Both the position numbers and the translations under genes were made by a program. 64,000 bases of DNA from Nostoc sp. UHCC 0702 (lineage in GTDB: Bacteria; Cyanobacteriota; Cyanobacteriia; Cyanobacteriales; Nostocaceae). How positions within the stretch are numbered: position 1 is the stretch's first letter; the number at the start of each line of letters is the position of its first letter. The notes under the pieces were generated by a model, which was given only the letters and a program-made list of their open reading frames with translations, had not been told where the DNA came from and ran no database searches. This document shows positions 34,102 to 41,683 of the stretch, piece by piece. Location of the stretch: assembly GCA_017164015.1 (NCBI GenBank), contig CP071065.1:496001-560000 (forward strand), read 5' to 3'.

Positions 34102-35967
34102 TTATCTAACTGCATTCACTTCCACATTCTCCTTAACATTATTTTCCTGTACTTTTACTAACAGAGAGTTGACATCAGCTTCTAACTGTTGCAGCTTGGT
34201 TTGATACTGAGGATTAACACTGCTGTTATCTACCACATTCAAACTACCGTCTAGAAATCCGTGCCGGCAGGCATGACGCTGAATCTTGCCACTAGATGTC
34301 TTCGGAATACTCCCAGGTTTAATCAAAACTGTGGCATACACCTGTAAACCATGATTATTAATCACTGCTTCAGTGATATTTCCGATCGCCTCTTGAATAT
34401 CCAATCGTCTGAGATAGGCTCGTTCAACTTCTTGGACAACGACTAATCGCTGTTGCCCCTTCTGTTCTACTGTGAATGCAGCCCCACTATTTTGTCGTAG
34501 TGCTGGATGACTTTTCTGGACGGTTAACTCAATGTCCTGGGGATAATGATTTTGTCCACGGATAATAATCACATCCTTCAATCGTCCTGTAACAAACAAT
34601 TCGCCGTCTTGCAAAAACCCCAAATCTCCCGTGCGAAGAAACGGCCCATCACCCGTATCTGCCAGATAAACTTGGAATGTTTCTGCAGTTTGCTCTGGTC
34701 GGTGCCAATAGCCAACAGCTACAGATTCACCCGACACCCAAATCTCTCCCACCTTGCTATCTGGACACTGGGTTAAAGATTCGGGATCGACAATGGTGAT
34801 TTTCTGGTCTAACCAACTGCGACCACAGCCGACAATTGTTCTAGTCCCTTCCTTAGAATTGGCAGCCGCTATTACCCGATTGTCTTCAAGGGCTGCTGCT
34901 TCCACCTGATACAGAAGGGGAGGAGCAGTTTTCAAACCTCCCGACACGAATAAAGTTGATTCAGCCATGCCGTAGCAGGGGTAAAATGCTTCCCGACGGA
35001 AACCACAAGGAGCAAAATAGTTAGTAAAGCGTTCCAATGTTTCAGCAAGGATTGGTTCGGCGGCGTTAAAAGCCACTTCCCAACTGCTTAAGTCAAGACC
35101 AGAACGTTGTTCGGGAGTAATCTTGCGAACGCAGAGGTCATAGGCAAAATTCGGCCCGCCACTACAAGTGGCTTTGTAACGAGAAATAGCTTGCAACCAG
35201 CAAATAGGCTTTTGCAAGAAAGCTACTGGTGACATGAGAATGGATGGTATGCCCAAATATAGAGGCTGCAACACTTTTCCAATCAGTCCCATATCGTGGA
35301 ATAAGGGCAACCAACTAACACCAATGGTTTTTTCTGAGTTTCCGAAGCCGGTCTTGATCAATCTCTGGTTAGACAGCAAATTTCCATGAGTGATCATTAC
35401 TCCCTTTGGTGTTCCTGTAGATCCAGAAGTGTATTGAAGAAACGCTAGGGTATCCTTTTCTAGTCTTATTTGTTGCCAATCAAAACTGAGATTGCTGTTA
35501 ATGTTATCAGTGGTCAACCAAGGCAGAGTCGCCAATTGTGGATTTTCAGTTAAACGACTTTCTAAGCTGACTAACAAAGATTTCGTGGTCAAGACTATTG
35601 TTGCTTGGGCATCTGTGACGATCGCCTGCAATCTGAACAAATTCATGTTGGGTCGTGGTGGATAAGCGGGAACCGCTACAACACCCGCATACAAGCACCC
35701 CAAGAAGGCACTAATGAACTCTAGACCCGGTGGATACAATAACAAAGCGCGTCCGCCAGCCGTTCCTAAAGACTGAAGACAAGATGCGATCGCTTGCGCC
35801 TTTTGATTTAATTCTCCATAAGTCAAGCTGACTTCTTCAGTTTCTCCATCTCGCAGAAAAGTAAAAGCCTTTTGCTGTGGCTGATTCTGCGCTCTGTAAC
35901 CCAGTAGTTCTACTAATGTTGAAAATCTGTCTATAGGGTTGTGGAAATCGTTTAAACGAATATTCAT
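34102..35967 (-). CDS. Fatty acyl-AMP/ACP ligase (FAAL)
   Basis: Activates a fatty acid with ATP and loads it on an ACP. The 621 residues show FTFLRDGETEEVSLTYGEL at the N-terminus, the P-loop YTSGSTGTPKGVM, PCYGMAEST, RTGDLGFL and the FAAL-type hinge RLKDVIIIRGQNHYPQDIE; the late lysine is in SSGKIQRH. The family-specific insertion region is consistent with an ACP-loading FAAL rather than a CoA ligase. It starts at ATG 35967, 32 bases after desaturase 1. It supplies the starter for the cluster, a role well established for FAALs in cyanobacterial lipopeptide and polyketide pathways. Confidence 0.92.
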   Translation of the reverse strand: MNIRLNDFHNPIDRFSTLVELLGYRAQNQPQQKAFTFLRDGETEEVSLTYGELNQKAQAIASCLQSLGTAGGRALLLYPPGLEFISAFLGCLYAGVVAVPAYPPRPNMNLFRLQAIVTDAQATIVLTTKSLLVSLESRLTENPQLATLPWLTTDNINSNLSFDWQQIRLEKDTLAFLQYTSGSTGTPKGVMITHGNLLSNQRLIKTGFGNSEKTIGVSWLPLFHDMGLIGKVLQPLYLGIPSILMSPVAFLQKPICWLQAISRYKATCSGGPNFAYDLCVRKITPEQRSGLDLSSWEVAFNAAEPILAETLERFTNYFAPCGFRREAFYPCYGMAESTLFVSGGLKTAPPLLYQVEAAALEDNRVIAAANSKEGTRTIVGCGRSWLDQKITIVDPESLTQCPDSKVGEIWVSGESVAVGYWHRPEQTAETFQVYLADTGDGPFLRTGDLGFLQDGELFVTGRLKDVIIIRGQNHYPQDIELTVQKSHPALRQNSGAAFTVEQKGQQRLVVVQEVERAYLRRLDIQEAIGNITEAVINNHGLQVYATVLIKPGSIPKTSSGKIQRHACRHGFLDGSLNVVDNSSVNPQYQTKLQQLEADVNSLLVKVQENNVKENVEVNAVR

Positions 35968-35999
35968 AAGCCAGAATTTTAGAGTTTAGGGAGTAACTT

Positions 36000-36950
36000 T
36001 CAGCCAAAAGCCGCATTAGCTTTGTTTTTTTTAGCTTCTTTCATGCTTTCTGTAGGAACCTTCACATCCCAAGCTAAACCTAGTTTTTCTAAGATACGAA
36101 TCAACCAGCCACCGGTGTCAATTTGCCACCACTCCAAACCTAACATTGCCGAGTTAGGGAAAGCATGGTGGTTGTTGTGCCACATTTCTCCTCCCGTGGG
36201 GATGGCAAGCCAAATATTATTCCGGCTTTGCTCGCCTGGACTCGTATGATAGGGACGGCTACCCCAGATATGAGCCAAGGAACCAATAGTCCAAGTCCCG
36301 ATATGATGTTGTATGAATATACGTAAACAACCTCCCCACAAAAAGCCCGACAAAACTCCTATCCAAGTTCCTGTCAGTAGCCCTCCTAAAACAGCGGGAA
36401 TCATCAAACCCAAGAACATCCAGAAGTAGTATAGGTTGCTAATCTTTACCATTAATGGGTCTTGAATCATGTCTTTGGCAAATAAGAAACTGTTGGTCAG
36501 TTCGTGATTAAATGTCCAAGCCATGTGAGAATGCCATAGCCCTTGCCAAAAACTAAATTTTTTATCTTCTTTGACATAGGGAGAATGGGGATCACCATAA
36601 GAATCAGCGTATTTGTGGTGGCGTCGATGAGTGGCTACCCAATAAGTCAGAGGCCCTTGTGCAGACATAGACCCCAAGATAGCTAAGATTACTCGGATAA
36701 ATTTGTGGGTTTGAAAGGCACAGTGAGCGAAGTGTCGGTGGAATCCTACAGTCCCACCTACTTGTGTTAAATAATACATTAAAAAAAATAATCCAATATC
36801 TGCTGCACTAACACCTACCTTAATAGCCATGACGATGGCAGCTATTGAGCCTAGAAAAGGAACAAGGGCGTTAGCTATGCCATGAATTCGCTGTTGAGTT
36901 TTCAGGCGATCGCTATTGATTGTTATGCTCTTGATTGTTGTTACGTTCAT
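36000..36950 (-). CDS. Membrane fatty acyl desaturase 1 (Delta-9/DesC-like)
   Basis: A 316-residue membrane diiron enzyme with three histidine boxes: HRHFAH, HRRHH and HNNHH, in the arrangement of acyl-CoA/acyl-lipid Delta-9 desaturases, and four to five hydrophobic stretches. It is paralogous to desaturase 2 directly upstream. In the jam-type clusters a similar enzyme acts on ACP-bound chains made by a FAAL, including terminal alkyne formation; that is an attractive model here, but the double-bond position cannot be read from the sequence. A further motif, WHNNHHAFPNSAMLGLEWW, is strongly conserved. Confidence 0.88.
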   Translation of the reverse strand: MNVTTIKSITINSDRLKTQQRIHGIANALVPFLGSIAAIVMAIKVGVSAADIGLFFLMYYLTQVGGTVGFHRHFAHCAFQTHKFIRVILAILGSMSAQGPLTYWVATHRRHHKYADSYGDPHSPYVKEDKKFSFWQGLWHSHMAWTFNHELTNSFLFAKDMIQDPLMVKISNLYYFWMFLGLMIPAVLGGLLTGTWIGVLSGFLWGGCLRIFIQHHIGTWTIGSLAHIWGSRPYHTSPGEQSRNNIWLAIPTGGEMWHNNHHAFPNSAMLGLEWWQIDTGGWLIRILEKLGLAWDVKVPTESMKEAKKNKANAAFG

Positions 36951-36996
36951 ATGTCAGTCAGCTTACTTGATGATTGCGTTCTATCTCACACAGTAC

Positions 36997-37998
36997 CTAG
37001 CCTTCAGTTATGCTCAATTTTTTGGCTTCTATCATACTTGCTGTCGGAATATTGACATCCCAAATCAAACCCAGTTTTTGGAAACCTAAAATGCTCCAAT
37101 ATGCTAAGTCAATCTCCCACCATTTCAAACCAATACTTGCTGAATTGGGAAAAGCATGATGATTGTTTTGCCACGATTCTCCAAAGGTTGGAATAGCCAT
37201 CCAAGGATTATTCCGGCTTTTGTCACCAGTTTTGAAACGATGAGTCCCATAAACATGAGAAACCGAGTTAACACTTAAGATGATGTTACTGACTACAAAT
37301 AAACGAACAGCACCGCCCCACAAGAAACCTTCTATAGCCCCCATCCAAGAACCTTTGAGAACTGCTCCCAAAACAGTAGGTATCACCAAACCCAAGCTTA
37401 CCCAAATCACATACTGTCGGTTAATGCTGGAGATAGTTTTGTCACGCAATAGTTCAGGTGCATAGTAAGCTGGATTTGGGTACTCGTGATTGATCAACCA
37501 ACCATAATGTGAGTGCCACAAGCCTTTTATCGTTGCTAAAACTCCCTCTCCGTGAAGATTGGGTGAGTGGGGATCACCTAGCTCGTCACTGCACTCATGA
37601 TGCCGACGATGGACTGCTACCCAGGAAATCAAAGGCCCTTGAGCCGCCATAGAGCCAAGAACCGCCAAAATGACCCGCATAGCCTTGTTAGTCTTAAAAG
37701 CATTATGGGTAAAATGCCGATGGAACCCCACGCTAATCCCAATTCCTGTCAAAACTAACATACTCATGAAAAGCCCCACCTCCACTGCATTGAGGGGAAC
37801 CCACCACAGCAAAATTATTGCAACTATGCTGCCTAAAAAAGGTATTATATTATACCAAACAAAATGCTTTAATTGAAAGGATTTGATGTGATCATTTTGT
37901 ATTGTTTTTACCTTTCTATTTGACTTTGTAACAGAATCGGTTTGTATCGTATTATCCAATTGGCTTGTTGAGAATAAATGATCTGATTGTTTTACCAT
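36997..37998 (-). CDS. Membrane fatty acyl desaturase 2 (Delta-9/DesC-like)
   Basis: A 333-residue paralogue of desaturase 1 with boxes HRHFTH, HRRHH and HNNHH and the same hydrophobic pattern. The N-terminus is longer (about 45 polar residues before HFVWYNIIPFLG). It ends 46 bases before desaturase 1. Two desaturases in tandem could introduce two unsaturations or convert a double to a triple bond; alternatively one is a redundant duplicate. Its start lies 15 bases beyond the remnant of a lost diiron gene. Confidence 0.88.
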   Translation of the reverse strand: MVKQSDHLFSTSQLDNTIQTDSVTKSNRKVKTIQNDHIKSFQLKHFVWYNIIPFLGSIVAIILLWWVPLNAVEVGLFMSMLVLTGIGISVGFHRHFTHNAFKTNKAMRVILAVLGSMAAQGPLISWVAVHRRHHECSDELGDPHSPNLHGEGVLATIKGLWHSHYGWLINHEYPNPAYYAPELLRDKTISSINRQYVIWVSLGLVIPTVLGAVLKGSWMGAIEGFLWGGAVRLFVVSNIILSVNSVSHVYGTHRFKTGDKSRNNPWMAIPTFGESWQNNHHAFPNSASIGLKWWEIDLAYWSILGFQKLGLIWDVNIPTASMIEAKKLSITEG

Positions 37999-38013
37999 AT
38001 TTTGCTACATCCT

Positions 38014-38106
38014 TTATCCTGTAGTACTTCTGGGAGATTTTGTATTCCCCCAAGCTCCTGAAGCCATGACCCTGATTTCACGATTTATAGCCCAGAAGTA
38101 GTCTAA
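38014..38106 (-). pseudogene. C-terminal remnant of a second diiron enzyme gene
   Basis: Reads LDYFWAINREIRVMASGAW on the minus strand and stops at TAA 38014-38016. This matches LDYLWPINREMRVMASGGS (residues 407-425) of the intact diiron protein. The frame stays open back to the ACP2 stop codon, but the rest of the gene is gone. It lies directly after ACP2, just as the intact gene follows ACP1, so an ACP-diiron pair was probably duplicated and then mostly deleted. Confidence 0.8.
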
Positions 38107-38202
38107 CGAAGGGAGAATAATCTCAAAATCAACGCTTTTGTAGTGTACAAGAGAAGTTATTGAGTTTTTTCGTGAGTTATCACACACCCTCTGACAATTT
38201 TT

Positions 38203-38487
38203 TTAGCTTCCCTCGGCCAAATATTCTGCTAACTCTGCGATTGTGGGGTAATCATAGATGACTGTTGGTTCTAGCTCTGTTCCTAGCCAATTTTCTAAAT
38301 CTCCCGTTAAAACTACCGCTGCTGATGAATCTAAACCATAACGTGCAAAAGTAGTTTCTACATCTATTTGTTCAGGTTCAATTTCAAGTAAATCTGACAT
38401 ATAGGAAACTAACCATTCTCGAATTTTTAGTAATGTAAATTGCTCGTTATGTTCACTTGTTTTGTTATCTTCAAAGAGTTTAGTCAT
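38203..38487 (-). CDS. Acyl carrier protein 2 of the FAAL cluster
   Basis: A 94-residue ACP with the prosthetic-group serine in YGLDSSAAVVL and the tail LEPTVIYDYPTIAELAEYL. It is near-identical in the core to ACP1 4.5 kb away. The ATG at 38487 was chosen over TTG 38526. It is the first gene of the presumed operon; a 204-base gap with the diiron-gene remnant separates it from desaturase 2. Confidence 0.88.
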   Translation of the reverse strand: MTKLFEDNKTSEHNEQFTLLKIREWLVSYMSDLLEIEPEQIDVETTFARYGLDSSAAVVLTGDLENWLGTELEPTVIYDYPTIAELAEYLAEGS

Positions 38488-39134
38488 TTTCAGAAGCTCA
38501 ATTGATGGAATAATTAATGCTTTCAAGTCATTGCCATATCTGAATTAGCATTTGATTTATACACCCATCAAATACTAGTCAATTGGCTTTTTTTATAGCG
38601 AGTCTCGACTTGGTGAGGTAAGTTTTTAAAGCTACTAAGTTAGTAAATAAAACTTGAGTTTACCTCAGATGCTTAAAAAACACTATATAGGACTCATATT
38701 TAATTTTTGAAATATATCTAGGTGCTTTATGCCTCTAACTAATGCAACTTCTAAAGTTTTGATACTGTACTCTCGGCAATAACATACCCTACAGATACCT
38801 AGATTTTTTCATAAATTAAATTGGGCTTCTATACTTGACTGAGGATAACATTAATTACTTGATTGGGCAAGTAAGTTTCAGTAATGTTACTTTTTTTTAG
38901 AACCTATTAGGTAATTTATTAACTTACCTCAAGGTTTTACAAAACTGGCTTTTGGGTATTGTCTAGATTTTCCTGAAAAAATGCAAGGACAGATAAGACA
39001 GTTAAGACAGTTTAGATATAACTTATCTCTACTTAATTTTGTTTAATGTAAATTTTAAATTTTGTAAAATTAGTTCATTTTATATGTAACATAAGGCTTA
39101 GAGGTTGTTTGAAAAGTTATAATAGTGAAAATTA
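38488..39134. other. AT-rich region upstream of the lipid cluster
   Basis: About 650 bases with no open frame of coding character; it presumably holds the operon promoter. Several poly-T/poly-A tracts occur (for example near 38890). It ends against the IS scar at 39099-39225. Confidence 0.45.
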
Positions 39135-39225
39135 TTATGCCAATCGCTTTAGTATAATCCGGATCATAGCGAGGTAAATAAATGTCTCAGCAGTTTCCGG
39201 TAAAGGTACATCGTGCATTTTAATA
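39099..39225 (-). mobile_element. 3' remnant of an insertion sequence (DDE transposase C-terminus)
   Basis: The minus strand reads MHDVPLPETAETFIYLAMI, then RIILKRLA, and stops at 39135-39137. PETxETFIYLAMIR...RLA is the typical end of IS5-type transposases. GAGGTTGTTTGAAAAG at about 39101-39116 resembles the terminal repeat of such elements. The rest of the IS is missing. Family assignment is from memory of the motif. Confidence 0.55.
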
Positions 39226-39487
39226 CTTGTTCTAGAAGCTGTTGACCAAGCTTGTTAGACGTTGGTTGAGAAGGTGTTGCTAGCTTGTTGGGAATTTGAC
39301 CAACAGCAGGTGTAGGTACGAAAGGGAAAAAACTATTTAAGAAAATACCTGCAATCAAGATACTAGGCAGCAGACTATTGCGTTGATAGGGCTTTTGGTT
39401 TTTTTGCAGTTGATATTGTAGCCACCTAGCTTTGATTGCAGTTTGCATAAAAAATGATTGATGATTTTTAGCTAATAAGCTATTCAT
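39226..39487 (-). pseudogene. N-terminal fragment of an exported protein gene cut by the IS
   Basis: From ATG 39487 the frame gives a basic N-terminus (ARWLQYQLQKNQKPYQRN), a hydrophobic segment LLPSILIAGIFLNSFFPFV and the start of a Pro/Ser/Thr-rich region (TPSQPTSNKLGQQLLEQ). At about 39226 it runs into the transposase remnant in another frame. The remaining gene is not seen downstream. The start codon abuts foldback element copy 2, so its promoter is probably displaced too. Confidence 0.5.
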
Positions 39488-39629
39488 ATCATGTCCGTTT
39501 AAACACTTATGATACCTGTGGGGGTTGGTAATGGGTAATGGGTAATAGTAAAAAACAATCACCAATTAGCAATTACCTATTACCAGGCAAACCGACTATA
39601 TCGTAAGTAATTAGCCGAACTTGATATCA
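39486..39629. mobile_element. Foldback/MITE-like element, copy 2
   Basis: Left end ATATCATGTCCGTTTAAACA and right end CGTAAGTAATTAGCCGAAC..TGATATCA match copy 1 (6031-6217) in the same orientation. The core consists of gggtaat and ttacc units. It lies between the IS scar and mtnA. Confidence 0.65.
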
Positions 39630-39744
39630 CATATTTATTGCATATCTCATTGATATTGATAACTGAAAACTGTCATCAGTCATCAGTCATCGGTTATCAG
39701 TCAACGACCTTCTCCAGTGATTATGCAAATAGATGCGTTTGAGC

Positions 39745-40803
39745 TTATACCTGTTGTAACTGGTATTTAGCTAAATTCACAGGTGCAAAGGCTCCTTTTT
39801 CTGTGATGATGGCTGTAATTAACTTGGCTGGGGTGACATCAAAAGCTGGGTTGTAAAATTCAACACCTGATGGTGTCAAGATGGTGTCGCCAACTTGATA
39901 AATTTCCTCTGGGTTACGTTCCTCAATGGGAATTTGGCTACCATCAGATAACTCAAAATCAACAGTAGAAAGGGGTGCAGCGACGAAGAAAGGAATATTG
40001 TGTGCTTTGGCGGCGATCGCTACACTATAAGTACCAATTTTATTAGCCGTGTCGCCATTGGCAGCAATTCTATCAGCACCAACAACTACAGCGTCAATCA
40101 AACCTTGCTGCATACAATGGGCTGCCATATTATCAGTAATTAAAGTTACTGGAATCCCTGCTTGCACACATTCCCAAGTGGTGAGTTTTGCACCTTGTAA
40201 GCGGGGACGGGTTTCGTCAGCAAAAACACGTGCTAAACGATTTTCTCTCCAAGCGGAACGCACAACACCCAAGGCTGTACCATAACCAGCAGTGGCTAAA
40301 GCCCCAGCATTACAGTGGGTAAGCAACGTCAGCTTTTCGGGAGTAGTGGGTAACACTGTCAAACCATGATTACCAATCATTTGACAGGTTTGCAAATCTT
40401 CATGATTAATTGCTTGGGCTGTGTCAAAGAGAATTTGTTTAATTTCTTCTACTGTTCCTAAGCTTTCGTGGGCAGTTTTCAGCATTCGCCCAATTGCCCA
40501 AAATAAATTTACCGCCGTCGGACGAGTAAAACGCAACAACTGAGCGACTTTTTCTAAATGAGTGAGAAATGCCTGGCGATCGCTTGTCTCAATTTCCCTA
40601 GCCCCAAGATACAATCCATATGCCGCAGCCACACCAATTGCAGGCGCACCACGCACAATCATCGTTTTAATTGCTTGCGCCATGTCTTCACTGCGGTGAA
40701 TTTCTACAAAAGTATATTCATTTGGTAAGCGGGTTTGATCAATTAGTGATACCGAGTTGTTATGCCAAATAACTGGATAAACCTGGTTTGTAGAAGGTGT
40801 CAT
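39745..40803 (-). CDS. mtnA: S-methyl-5-thioribose-1-phosphate isomerase
   Basis: Methionine-salvage enzyme that converts MTR-1-P to MTRu-1-P. The 352 residues show [36 protein letters not shown] with the catalytic cysteine, and the aspartate region [20 protein letters not shown] followed by [12 protein letters not shown]. These separate MtnA from eIF2B subunits. No other mtn gene is close by. The start is ATG 40803. Confidence 0.95.
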   Translation of the reverse strand: MTPSTNQVYPVIWHNNSVSLIDQTRLPNEYTFVEIHRSEDMAQAIKTMIVRGAPAIGVAAAYGLYLGAREIETSDRQAFLTHLEKVAQLLRFTRPTAVNLFWAIGRMLKTAHESLGTVEEIKQILFDTAQAINHEDLQTCQMIGNHGLTVLPTTPEKLTLLTHCNAGALATAGYGTALGVVRSAWRENRLARVFADETRPRLQGAKLTTWECVQAGIPVTLITDNMAAHCMQQGLIDAVVVGADRIAANGDTANKIGTYSVAIAAKAHNIPFFVAAPLSTVDFELSDGSQIPIEERNPEEIYQVGDTILTPSGVEFYNPAFDVTPAKLITAIITEKGAFAPVNLAKYQLQQV

Positions 40804-40906
40804 AGAAGCAAATAGTTAGAAGCCATATATAAAGTAAATCTCACAACTGCCTCTTTTTTGTGTTCTTTGCGGTTCCTTCTTCCATCACCTGTGCATAAGT
40901 CTTAAC

Positions 40907-40933
40907 GTATTAGCTCCTTTAGGAGGCTAATAC
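40907..40933 (-). terminator. Hairpin downstream of the double-glycine peptide gene
   Basis: GTATTAGCTCC (40907-) pairs with GGAGGCTAATAC (ending 40933), with one bulge and a TTTA loop. It lies 31 bases past the stop of the peptide gene and 104 bases upstream of mtnA. The T tract on the minus strand is weak. Confidence 0.5.
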
Positions 40934-40963
40934 TTTAAACAGCAAGACTGTTATGCGAGAGAC

Positions 40964-41125
40964 CTATGATGCATCTGCTGACCACAAAAGCAAGCCTATT
41001 GCAACAGCTGCTCGAATAGCGAAAACTATCAATCCACCTGTTATGGAACTTTGTTCGTTGTCGCTTAGTTCTTCAAACAGATTAGAATCTGTATTGTTTA
41101 AGTTCTGAATATTGATAACAGCCAT
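40964..41125 (-). CDS. Small double-glycine leader peptide (bacteriocin-like precursor)
   Basis: A 53-residue gene missed by ordinary length cut-offs. It starts at ATG 41125 with AGGAG 8 bases upstream. The leader (NLFEELSDNEQSSITGG) has the double-glycine motif with LSxxE spacing recognised by C39-peptidase ABC exporters. The 22-residue core (LIVFAIRAAVAIGLLLWSAD and AS) is hydrophobic with a single arginine. Cyanobacteria encode many such orphan peptides whose exporters lie elsewhere; none is next to this one. It could be a bacteriocin, a signal or a membrane-active peptide. Confidence 0.75.
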   Translation of the reverse strand: MAVINIQNLNNTDSNLFEELSDNEQSSITGGLIVFAIRAAVAIGLLLWSADAS

Positions 41126-41683
41126 TTTCAATCTCCTTTTATTTTAAGTGTTGTAGGGAGAAAATACGGAGTCAAAATCGAAAACTCAGTGTAAGTATAA
41201 CAAGAGGAGAAAGTGGAAACTACAGTAAGCAATGTGTAAAATTTAACTCTCATTCTTCTACTTAATTGTTTGTTACATACTTATAAATTTTCTCCACGAT
41301 TTACTTAATTTATCATATTAAAGTCAGTAAACCAAAAAGTTGCCGTCGGCAACCGCTTTCTTCTCTCCATAAAAATGATTATTATTATTGTTTAAATATG
41401 GCTTCTTGGTTTTTGTTGATTAATTTATTATTTGGAAGTCCCTAAGCTGCCCTAAATCGTTACAATCTCTGAAATTTTCCGGTGACAGTTGAGTAATAAA
41501 TAACATTACAAAACTCCACCCCAAATACTACAATAACAATATTGAATAGTTACTATAGATAAAAAGCCTATTATCTGAAATTATTTACTATTTCTACTGC
41601 AATTTTGGCAGTTATTTGGGTTTTGCATGTCTATCATACACAATTAATTTTCCTAGGTAGGGCAGAGTTACTCAGACTGTTTT
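41126..41683. other. AT-rich spacer between divergent genes
   Basis: About 560 bases separating the minus-strand peptide gene and the plus-strand membrane protein gene. No open frame of note. It holds a small palindrome (gttgccgtcggcaac near 41339-41353). It presumably carries two promoters. Confidence 0.45.
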
